Shown piece by piece: positions 1 through 4,759 of a stretch of DNA of 5,895 nt. This stretch comes from Planctomycetota bacterium. Lineage in GTDB: Bacteria; Planctomycetota; PUPC01; JABMSA01; JAUWKK01. Each line of letters starts with the position of its first letter. Within the stretch, counting starts at the first letter, position 1. The DNA lies in the NCBI GenBank assembly GCA_030614245.1, contig JAUWKK010000193.1, positions 1 to 5,895 on the forward strand. The letters are read 5' to 3'. The notes beneath the pieces are model-generated. The model made no database searches. It had not been told where the DNA came from and saw nothing but the letters and a program-made list of their open reading frames with translations. Made by a program: the position numbers and the translations under genes.

Positions 1-437
1 ATGCGAATCGCCAATGCCTCCTCCGGCTCCGGTTTCGCCTCTTCATCCTCGAAAAGCTCAGGCTGCTCTTTGATATCCGACCTACCTACTACACAGAACT
101 CCAGGCTGCCCAAGCCATCGTTCGTACTGAGACTGAATGCCGAACCAATGCCGAACTCATGCCCGTGAAAGAAATGCGAGACAATCGGCCGGTAGCCAGG
201 CCGAAGCCTCTCACGGTCCGATTCTATCGGTACGGCTTCACCCCGTTCGAGTGCAATCTGGGCAAGAATCGCCGGATCCCCGCCGGAAGCCAGCAACTGG
301 ACCGCTTCCAGAACCGAAGTCTTGCCGCAGTTGTTCATCCCCGTCAGGAGGTTCACTCTCGCCAGTCCCTCGAGCTTGTAATGGTCGAAGACGCGGTAGT
401 TCTCAAGTTCTATCGAAGTCAACATCTCAGGATCCAT
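1..437 (-). CDS. AAA/OLD-like P-loop ATPase, N-terminal part (cut by window edge)
   Basis: The minus strand is open from an ATG at 437 to the left edge, giving 145 residues with no stop. The opening (MLTSIELENYRVFDHYKLEGL) is the beta-strand start typical of AAA_15/AAA_21, OLD-type and RecF/SMC-like ATPases. It is followed by a clear Walker A, GMNNCGKT at residues 33-40, and the helix SVLEAVQLL. A family-like FFHG segment is at 89-92, and an acidic, proline-containing linker is near 128-141. Walker B, the signature motif and any C-terminal nuclease domain would lie outside the window. The second Met at 425 is an equally good start: family members often begin M-L-x-S, and an AGG lies 12 nt upstream of it, whereas the same AGG directly abuts the ATG at 437. 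Relatives act in DNA repair or phage defence, often paired with a TOPRIM or small partner gene; that role is inference here. The gene family is solid, the function is not. Confidence 0.85.
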   Translation of the reverse strand, partial: MDPEMLTSIELENYRVFDHYKLEGLARVNLLTGMNNCGKTSVLEAVQLLASGGDPAILAQIALERGEAVPIESDRERLRPGYRPIVSHFFHGHEFGIGSAFSLSTNDGLGSLEFCVVGRSDIKEQPELFEDEEAKPEPEEALAIR

Positions 438-498
438 CCTGTTTTCGCAAGCCGTGTTACAGGCGCGCGGGTTGAATAAGAGCCGCGCTTCCACGTTA

Positions 499-527
499 AT
501 GGTAGTATTCAGGCTGCCGGCAGTCAA
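499..527 (-). promoter_or_regulatory. Candidate sigma-70 promoter for the ATPase gene
   Basis: Read on the minus strand there is TTGACT (527-522), a 17-nt spacer and TACCAT (504-499). The -35 matches five of six consensus positions and the -10 matches four. Transcription would start near 492, leaving a leader of about 55-70 nt before the ATPase start. It lies downstream of the ROK gene's stem-loop, so the ATPase can be transcribed independently of the rph operon. This is pattern matching only. Confidence 0.45.
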
Positions 528-544
528 GAGCCGGGCTACACTGC

Positions 545-570
545 GCCGCAAGAATCACATACCTTGCGGC
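545..570 (-). terminator. Stem-loop after the rph-rdgB-ROK operon
   Basis: A perfect 8-bp inverted repeat, GCCGCAAG (545-552) with CTTGCGGC (563-570), encloses a 10-nt loop. On the minus strand it begins 12 nt after the TAG stop of the ROK kinase gene. There is no run of T after the stem, so it is not a textbook intrinsic terminator. It could still end the operon transcript, act with Rho, or protect the 3' end. The inverted repeat is certain; the terminator role is inferred from position. Confidence 0.5.
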
Positions 571-582
571 CCGCCTCCCTCC

Positions 583-1539
583 CTATTCTTCCTTCAGTCT
601 TTGCAGTGCGCAGCCGGCTGCGCCTATCACTCCGGCGTCGGCGAGGATAGCCGGGACGATCTCGACGCGATCTGTCGCGGGCGCCATCGCGCGGGCTGTG
701 ACCTCCTCGCGGATCGGGCCGAACAGTATCTCGCCGGCCTGGGCCATGCCGCCTGAGATGACTACCTTGTCGGGGTTGAAGATATTGACGAAACCCGCTA
801 TGGCTACTCCGAGATACGTGCCGACCTCGCGGTATATCGCGAGAGCGAGTTCGTCGCCGGCATGGGCTTCGTCGGCTACGAGCTTGGCCGTGAGCGGCTC
901 GTATCTCAGGCGGTCACTGATGCTCGACTTGGCGCCGGCGTCGAGCTTCTCCTGCGCGATCCGCACGAGCGCCGTTGCCGAGGCGTAGGCCTCGACGCAG
1001 CCGTTCGCGCCGCAGCCGCACCGAACGCCGTCCCATCGGATCGGCACGTGCCCGAGCTCGCCGGCGCAGTCGTCCGGGCCGCGCCAGACTTGGCCGTTCA
1101 TCACGATCCCGCCGCCGACGCCCGTCCCGAGAGTAAGCTGTATCATGCACGCCGCACCGGTGCCCGCGCCGACCCAGTATTCCGCGAAAGCCGCCGCGTT
1201 CGCGTCGTTCTCGAGAAACGTCTTCACCTGGAGCCGCTCCTGCATCTTCTCGGAAACGTGAATGTTCTCCCAGCCGGACAGATTGGGTGCCATTATGACG
1301 ATACCCTGCTTGCAGTTGAGCGGGCCCGGCGCCCCAACACCGACCGCGGATACCTGCGACCACTCGAGGTCGGCCTCCATCCGCGCCTGGTTCGCCGAGA
1401 GCGCCATCCTGTCTATCACGTGGTCCGGCCCCAGGTCGGCTTCGGTCTCCAAACTTACGCGCGTGACAACGTTGCCGCTCTCGCCCACTACGCCCGCCTT
1501 GATGTTCGTTGCCCCCAGATCGACTCCGATTACGTGCAT
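583..1539 (-). CDS. ROK-family glucokinase (sugar kinase)
   Basis: A cytoplasmic kinase that probably phosphorylates glucose, or a similar hexose, to the 6-phosphate with ATP. The protein is 318 residues, normal for the family. Visible motifs are the phosphate loop DLGATN (7-12); ENDANAAAFAE (110-120) with the likely catalytic Asp112; LGTGVGGG (137-144); GELGH (160-164) with sugar-contacting Glu161 and His164; and the zinc signature CGCGANGC (174-181), in which Cys174, Cys176, Cys181 and His164 would hold Zn. No helix-turn-helix precedes the kinase fold, so this is an enzyme rather than a ROK repressor. I chose the ATG at 1539 because GGGAG lies 7 nt upstream and the protein then opens MHVIGVDLG as ROK kinases do. 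An ATG at 1563 is possible (GGAAG about 10 nt upstream), and the frame is open to 1611. It is the last gene of the rph operon, 58 nt after rdgB. ManNAc or fructose kinase activity cannot be excluded. Confidence 0.93.
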   Translation of the reverse strand: MHVIGVDLGATNIKAGVVGESGNVVTRVSLETEADLGPDHVIDRMALSANQARMEADLEWSQVSAVGVGAPGPLNCKQGIVIMAPNLSGWENIHVSEKMQERLQVKTFLENDANAAAFAEYWVGAGTGAACMIQLTLGTGVGGGIVMNGQVWRGPDDCAGELGHVPIRWDGVRCGCGANGCVEAYASATALVRIAQEKLDAGAKSSISDRLRYEPLTAKLVADEAHAGDELALAIYREVGTYLGVAIAGFVNIFNPDKVVISGGMAQAGEILFGPIREEVTARAMAPATDRVEIVPAILADAGVIGAAGCALQRLKEE

Positions 1540-1597
1540 CTTGCTGCTCCCGAAAGATATCATGAGTAGTGAACTTCCTTCTCCATTGCGTGCTCGC

Positions 1598-2200
1598 TTA
1601 TGCTCCCTCAAGCTTTGCGATCAGTTTCGGCTTGACGGCCCTGAGCGCCCTGCCTCGATGGCTGATGCCGTTCTTCTCCTCCGCGTTCATCTCGGCCACG
1701 GTTCGTTCCTCGTCCCTTGGCTGGAAGACCGGATCGTAGCCGAACCCGTTCTCTCCACGCGGCTCGAATATGATAGTGCCTTCGAGCCTGCCTTCGGCGG
1801 TGCATAGCAGCTCTCCGGGCTTCGCGATTGCACAGGCGCAGCGGAAGGCGGCGGTTCGGCGTTCGGCCGGCACGCCGTGCAGCTCGGCCAGCAGCTTGCG
1901 GACGTTAGCCGCGTCGTTCTTCTCGGGGCCGCCGGATCGGGACGAGTAGATACCCGGCTGCCCGCCGAGCGCGTCGACCTCGAGCCCCGAGTCGTCCGCG
2001 ATCACCCATTCGCCGAGCGCATCCGCCAGGCCGCCGGCCTTCCTGATCGCATTGGCATCGCACGTCTCCCCGTCCTCGATGACCTCCGGCGCGTCCGGGA
2101 ATGCATCCAGCGCGATAAGCTCGACCGGCAGATCGGCCAGAATAGCCCGCATCTCCCGCAGCTTGCCCCTGTTGAACGTCCCTGCCACTATTCGCCGCAC
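1598..2200 (-). CDS. rdgB: XTP/dITP pyrophosphatase (RdgB/HAM1 family)
   Basis: This enzyme hydrolyses deaminated purine triphosphates (dITP, ITP, XTP) to monophosphate and pyrophosphate, keeping hypoxanthine and xanthine out of DNA and RNA. At 200 residues it has the normal family length. Motifs in order are GTFNRGKLREM (7-17), the phosphate-contact segment; IADDSGLEVDALGGQPG (67-83) with the likely catalytic Asp70; GFGYDPVF (152-159); and EEKNGISHRGRAL (174-186) with the Ser-His-Arg signature. One oddity is that the segment usually written T-F-x-E-N-A reads T-C-D-A-N-A (46-51), so the conserved Glu is Ala49. The start is GTG at 2200 with GAGGA about 10 nt upstream; a nearby ATG (2209-2211) is in another frame and soon meets a stop. 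It follows rph by 27 nt in the same operon, a neighbourhood seen in many bacteria. The stop (TAA, 1598-1600) lies 58 nt before the preferred ROK start. Confidence 0.95.
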   Translation of the reverse strand: MRRIVAGTFNRGKLREMRAILADLPVELIALDAFPDAPEVIEDGETCDANAIRKAGGLADALGEWVIADDSGLEVDALGGQPGIYSSRSGGPEKNDAANVRKLLAELHGVPAERRTAAFRCACAIAKPGELLCTAEGRLEGTIIFEPRGENGFGYDPVFQPRDEERTVAEMNAEEKNGISHRGRALRAVKPKLIAKLEGA

Positions 2201-2227
2201 GTGCAGTTCATCCTCGGTTGCCGGTGT

Positions 2228-2944
2228 TCAGGTCTTTATTCTCTTTTTCAGCGCCTTCGTCTGGAGTTCGATGATGCGCCTGATGCCGCTCCTTGCCAGT
2301 TTGAGAAGTCTCAGCAGTTGTGCGTGATCGAAAGGCTCGCGCTCGGCAGTGCCCTGGACTTCAATGAACCTGCCGTCGGCGGTCATCACGACGTTGAAAT
2401 CGACCTCGGCGCGGTGATCCTCGGCATACGGCAGGTCAAGCACGGCTCGGCCCCCGACTATGCCCACGCTCGTCCCGGCAACGGGCGTCAGCGCGGGGAG
2501 CTTGCGGATTAGTTTGTTGCGGCGCATCCAGCGAAGCGCATCGACTAATGCGATATATGCCCCCGTGACCGCCGCCGAGCGCGTGCCGCCGTCGGCCTGC
2601 AAGACATCGCAATCGATGTAGATCGTCCTCGGGCCGATGGCCTCGAGGTCGACCGCCGCGCGGAGCGACCTGCCGATAAGCCGCTTGATCTCGGTCGCCC
2701 GGCCGTCGGCTCCGCGGCGCTTGCGGGCAGGCGTCGAGCCGGGAAGCATGGCATACTCGGCTGTCAGCCAGCCCTGGCTGGTTTCCTTGAGGAAGTGCGG
2801 CACTTCTTCTTCGATCATCGCTGTGCACAGCACGCGAGTGTCGCCGAATGCTACCAGGACCGAACCGGGCGGCGTCTTAGTGAAGCCCCGCTCGATTGCA
2901 ATCGGCCGCAGTTCGCCGGCGCGCCTTCCGTCTGGTCGTTTCAA
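2228..2944 (-). CDS. rph: Ribonuclease PH
   Basis: A phosphorolytic 3'-to-5' exoribonuclease that trims tRNA precursors using inorganic phosphate and normally works as a hexameric ring. The 238 residues match the family length. Hallmarks are RPDGR (3-7); EVPHFL (47-52); GWLTAEYAMLP (58-68); the Arg-rich stretch EIKRLIGRSLRAAVDL (85-100); RTIYIDCDVLQADGGTR (106-122), with Thr121-Arg122 in the phosphate site; the metal-binding acids Asp176 and Asp182 in AEDHRAEVDFNVVM; and EVQGTAE (195-201). The C-terminus is basic (KALKKRIKT). The start codon is TTG at 2944: GGAGG lies 6 nt upstream and the protein then begins KRPDGR as in relatives, with no better Met available. It is the first gene of a leftward operon with rdgB and the ROK kinase, driven by the promoter at 2990-3017, and is divergent from ribD. 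Confidence 0.97.
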   Translation of the reverse strand: MKRPDGRRAGELRPIAIERGFTKTPPGSVLVAFGDTRVLCTAMIEEEVPHFLKETSQGWLTAEYAMLPGSTPARKRRGADGRATEIKRLIGRSLRAAVDLEAIGPRTIYIDCDVLQADGGTRSAAVTGAYIALVDALRWMRRNKLIRKLPALTPVAGTSVGIVGGRAVLDLPYAEDHRAEVDFNVVMTADGRFIEVQGTAEREPFDHAQLLRLLKLARSGIRRIIELQTKALKKRIKT

Positions 2945-2950
2945 CCGGCA

Positions 2951-2955
2951 CCTCC
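2951..2955 (-). promoter_or_regulatory. Strong Shine-Dalgarno fixing the TTG start of rph
   Basis: On the minus strand GGAGG sits 6 nt before the TTG at 2944-2942, within a longer CGGAGGTG complementary to the 16S rRNA 3' end. It is the best ribosome-binding site in the window and decides an otherwise weak start codon. Confidence 0.8.
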
Positions 2956-2989
2956 GTGTGAATGGGCTAATCCCTTACGTGAAGGTGCT

Positions 2990-3017
2990 ATTCTACATGC
3001 CGGCGTCGCCAAGTCAA
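2990..3017 (-). promoter_or_regulatory. Sigma-70-like promoter of the rph-rdgB-ROK operon
   Basis: On the minus strand TTGACT (3017-3012) is followed by a 16-nt spacer and TAGAAT (2995-2990). Each hexamer matches the consensus at five of six positions. Transcription would begin near 2983, leaving a leader of roughly 40 nt that carries the strong rph SD. No other promoter this good lies before the operon. Confidence 0.65.
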
Positions 3018-3064
3018 AGGCCGGGAAGAGAAGATTTGTGCGGCCGAGCCATCCGGCGGCCCAC

Positions 3065-3074
3065 ATTCATGAAT
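3065..3074. promoter_or_regulatory. Palindrome ATTCATGAAT in the divergent rph/ribD region
   Basis: A perfect 10-base palindrome lies between the rph promoter and the ribD start, about 50-60 bases upstream of the proposed ribD -10 box. Its position would suit an operator. A 10-base palindrome can also occur by chance and no second copy is seen in the window, so the role is speculative. Confidence 0.2.
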
Positions 3075-3127
3075 CACCGGTGCGAAGCGCGTACCACCGA
3101 ATTCTTCTCTTCTCCCCCTGTATCGTG

Positions 3128-3133
3128 TAGAAT
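3128..3133 (+). promoter_or_regulatory. Candidate -10 box immediately before ribD
   Basis: TAGAAT ends at the base before the ATG at 3134 and shares its surroundings (TGTAGAATA) with the -10 of the rph promoter. There is no good -35: the best-spaced hexamer is TTCTCT at 3105-3110. If used, the transcript would begin around 3140, almost at the second in-frame ATG (3143), giving a leaderless or nearly leaderless ribD mRNA. Confidence 0.35.
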
Positions 3134-4246
3134 ATGGACGCTATGAATGACGAGACTTTCATGCAGATCGCTCTCGACCTGGCCGCGCGGGGCCGTGGGC
3201 GGGTCGAGCCTAACCCCATGGTCGGCGCGGTGGTCGTTGGGGATGGGCGGATAGTCGGCCGCGGCTGGCACCGCGAGTTCGGCGGGCCGCATGCGGAAGT
3301 ATTCGCACTTGACGATGCCGGCGATGCTGCACGGGGGGCAACCCTATACGTGACGCTCGAACCGTGCTGCCACCAGGGCAAGACGCCGCCATGCACCGAG
3401 GCCGTGATTTCGGCTGGCATCGGGCGCGTCGTGGCGGCGATGATGGACCCGTTCCCCGAGGTGGCCGGTCGCGGGCTGCAGTTGCTTTCCGAGGCTGGCA
3501 TCGAGGTGGAATGCGGCGTGCTCGAAGGCCGCGCGATGAAGCTCAACGCACCGTTCGTCAAGCTCGTGACGACCGGACGGCCGTACGTTATCGCAAAATG
3601 GGCGATGAGCCTGGACGGCAAGATCGCCACGCGCACCGGCGAATCGCGCTGGATCAGCTCGGAGGCCTCGCGCCGGCGCGCGCACGAAATGCGCAATATC
3701 GTCGATGCCGTGATGATCGGCATCGGCACGGCAGTCGTGGACGATCCCGAGCTGACGTGCCGCATAGAAAGCGGCCGGAATCCACGCCGGATCATAGTCG
3801 ACAGCACGGCGCGGCTCGCGCTTGATTCGAAGCTCGTTCGGTCGGCACGTGAGGTCGAGACGATAGTAGCGGCCACAGATGCTGCTCCCGCCGGCCGCGT
3901 GAGGGCACTCCGTGATGCGGGCTGCAAGGTTCTTCAGGTGGCGGCGCGTGATGCGCGCGTCGATCTGGACGCCCTGTTGGGCCTGCTAGGCGGGCTCAAG
4001 CTGACGAACGTCCTCGTGGAGGGCGGCGGCGAGTTGCTGGGCGAGTTGATCGGCCGGAGGCTGGCCGATAGTGCAATGGTCTTCATCGCTCAAAAGGTGA
4101 TCGGCGGCCGGGACGCGCCCGTCCCCGTCGCCGGCGAAGGCATCACGCCGCTCGGCGATGCTCTCGAACTTACGGACGTGCGCGTCGAGCAGATGGGGCC
4201 GGATATACTGATCGAGGGCAGATTCAACGCCGCCTCGGAGCGCTGA
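3134..4246 (+). CDS. ribD: Bifunctional riboflavin biosynthesis protein RibD (deaminase/reductase)
   Basis: RibD deaminates 2,5-diamino-6-ribosylamino-4(3H)-pyrimidinone 5'-phosphate and then reduces the ribosyl chain with NADPH, two consecutive cytoplasmic steps toward riboflavin and FMN/FAD. The protein is 370 residues, full length for the fused enzyme. The deaminase half (about 5-145) has PNPMVGAVVV (26-35), the zinc/catalytic HAE (53-55) and PCCHQGKTPPC (77-87), so the zinc ligands are His53, Cys78 and Cys87 with Glu55 as proton shuttle. The reductase half (about 150-366) has KWAMSLDGKIATRTGESRWIS (155-175), DAVMIGIGTAVVDDPELTCR (191-210) and the NADPH-site segment LVEGGGELLGELI (294-306). 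The start is uncertain between the ATG at 3134 and the ATG at 3143; the latter begins MNDETFM, closer to relatives, and neither has a strong SD. It stands alone: no ribE, ribBA or ribH follows in the window. Confidence 0.96.
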   Translation: MDAMNDETFMQIALDLAARGRGRVEPNPMVGAVVVGDGRIVGRGWHREFGGPHAEVFALDDAGDAARGATLYVTLEPCCHQGKTPPCTEAVISAGIGRVVAAMMDPFPEVAGRGLQLLSEAGIEVECGVLEGRAMKLNAPFVKLVTTGRPYVIAKWAMSLDGKIATRTGESRWISSEASRRRAHEMRNIVDAVMIGIGTAVVDDPELTCRIESGRNPRRIIVDSTARLALDSKLVRSAREVETIVAATDAAPAGRVRALRDAGCKVLQVAARDARVDLDALLGLLGGLKLTNVLVEGGGELLGELIGRRLADSAMVFIAQKVIGGRDAPVPVAGEGITPLGDALELTDVRVEQMGPDILIEGRFNAASER

Positions 4247-4376
4247 GCGGATGAATCCGCCTCGCTGGGCTTCAGCAGCACGGCCTTGAAGTACCACCAG
4301 TATGCTTGACTTCATCGCGCATTGCAAGGCCGGAGAGTGCAGGTAATGCGTGGAGTTCCCGACTTACGACACGAAT

Positions 4377-4407
4377 AAGACGAACGTAGTCATAAGTTGT
4401 TCGTTTT
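4377..4407 (+). terminator. Possible ribD terminator hairpin
   Basis: AAGACGAAC (4377-4385) pairs with GTTCGTTTT (4399-4407) over 9 bp with one G-T wobble, around a 13-nt loop. The stem's 3' arm ends in TTTT, so its upper part can act like a short intrinsic terminator on the plus strand. It lies 130 nt after the ribD stop, which is far but plausible. The stem is A/T-rich and probably weak. Confidence 0.3.
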
Positions 4408-4467
4408 CAGTAAGCGCGCGGTGCCTCATCTATCAACTGTTGCCAAGCAGTTTCTCTCACAGGCTCC

Positions 4468-4495
4468 ATTCTACCGGAAGCAACCCGGCAGTCAA
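4468..4495 (-). promoter_or_regulatory. Orphan sigma-70-like promoter in the convergent region
   Basis: On the minus strand TTGACT (4495-4490), a 16-nt spacer and TAGAAT (4473-4468) repeat exactly the hexamers and spacing of the rph promoter. Transcription would start near 4461 and run toward the 3' end of ribD on the opposite strand, where no minus-strand gene is recognisable. It may make a small or antisense RNA, or be a chance match. Confidence 0.45.
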
Positions 4496-4526
4496 AGAGA
4501 AGAAGCATGAAAAGAGAATCGGTCAG

Positions 4527-4608
4527 CGGCCAGGTGAAGACGTCTCGGAGAGTCAGCTTCCTCGAGACCAACCCGGCCTGCATCGCGGGAGTCTTCGTCT
4601 CCTTGCCG
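4527..4608 (+). ncRNA. Candidate structured RNA with a three-way junction
   Basis: The plus strand can fold into nested helices. CGGC (4527-4530) pairs with GCCG (4605-4608). AGGTGAAGAC (4532-4541) pairs with GTCTTCGTCT (4591-4600) over 10 bp including two adjacent G-U pairs. Within it, GTCTCG (4542-4547) pairs with CGAGAC (4563-4568), and CCCG (4572-4575) pairs with CGGG (4586-4589). Junction linkers are very short (0, CAA and A). The two G-U pairs would be A-C mismatches on the minus strand, favouring plus-strand RNA. It matches no RNA family I recognise (not FMN, TPP, hammerhead or tRNA). It could equally be a dispersed palindromic repeat, or chance in GC-rich DNA. Confidence 0.3.
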
Positions 4609-4679
4609 AACTTCAGAGCACGGTGCCGCCGCACAGAATTGCACCGGCTCCGGGTTGCAAAGAGACCGTGACTATAGAA

Positions 4680-4724
4680 GGCACAACGGCCTCTGCGGAC
4701 GAGAGGGTTGTCGGCAGCAGTGCC
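4680..4724 (-). terminator. Stem-loop after the DUF1080 gene
   Basis: GGCAC (4680-4684) pairs with GTGCC (4720-4724). Inside, AAC and CCTCT (4690-4694) pair with AGAGG (4702-4706) and GTT around a 7-nt loop. On the minus strand the structure starts 35 nt after the DUF1080 stop and is followed by TTCTATAG, a weak U-rich tail. It is imperfect, with an unpaired stretch in one arm, so a terminator role is possible but not strong. Confidence 0.3.
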
Positions 4725-4759
4725 CCATTGACCGATCACCACCCTCCGTTGAGTGCTTC

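Larger units (their letters stand above)
4247..4759. other. Convergent intergenic region without a credible protein gene
   Basis: About 510 bases separate the 3' ends of ribD and the DUF1080 gene. I find no family-like protein, tRNA or rRNA. Directly after the ribD stop lies a small hairpin, GCGGA-TGAA-TCCGC (4247-4260), without a T run. A 9-bp stem with one G-T pair is at 4377-4407, and AACTG/CAGTT frames 4435-4452. A minus-strand promoter match is at 4468-4495, a possible three-way-junction fold at 4527-4608, and a larger hairpin at 4680-4724. Frames open here (for example 4407-4742 minus, and 54 codons at 4507-4671 plus) have no recognisable homology and poor start signals. Confidence 0.6.

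Noticed and set aside
862..1569. Open frame of 235 codons on the plus strand
   Set aside because: It lies opposite the ROK kinase gene and its translation has no family motif; it is a mirror frame.
2945..3133. FMN riboswitch in front of ribD
   Set aside because: I looked for the conserved RFN blocks and saw none, and the candidate -10 box abuts the start codon.
3067..3927. Open frame of 286 codons on the minus strand
   Set aside because: It is antisense to ribD, has shadow-like Ser/Arg/Thr-rich composition, and ribD is unmistakable on the other strand.
4306..4335. TTGACT on the plus strand at 4306-4311 as a -35 box
   Set aside because: No acceptable -10 follows at 15-19 nt; the next A/T-rich word is about 30 nt away.
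4507..4671. Open frame of 54 codons on the plus strand after a purine-rich AGAGAAGAAG
   Set aside because: The start context is tolerable, but the protein is Arg-rich with no known motif and overlaps the inverted repeats. Treated as chance unless it proves conserved.
4407..4742. Open frame of 111 codons on the minus strand in the intergenic region
   Set aside because: It has no recognisable domain and no convincing SD, and it spans the candidate promoter and RNA fold. I could not support it as a gene, though a homology search would settle it.
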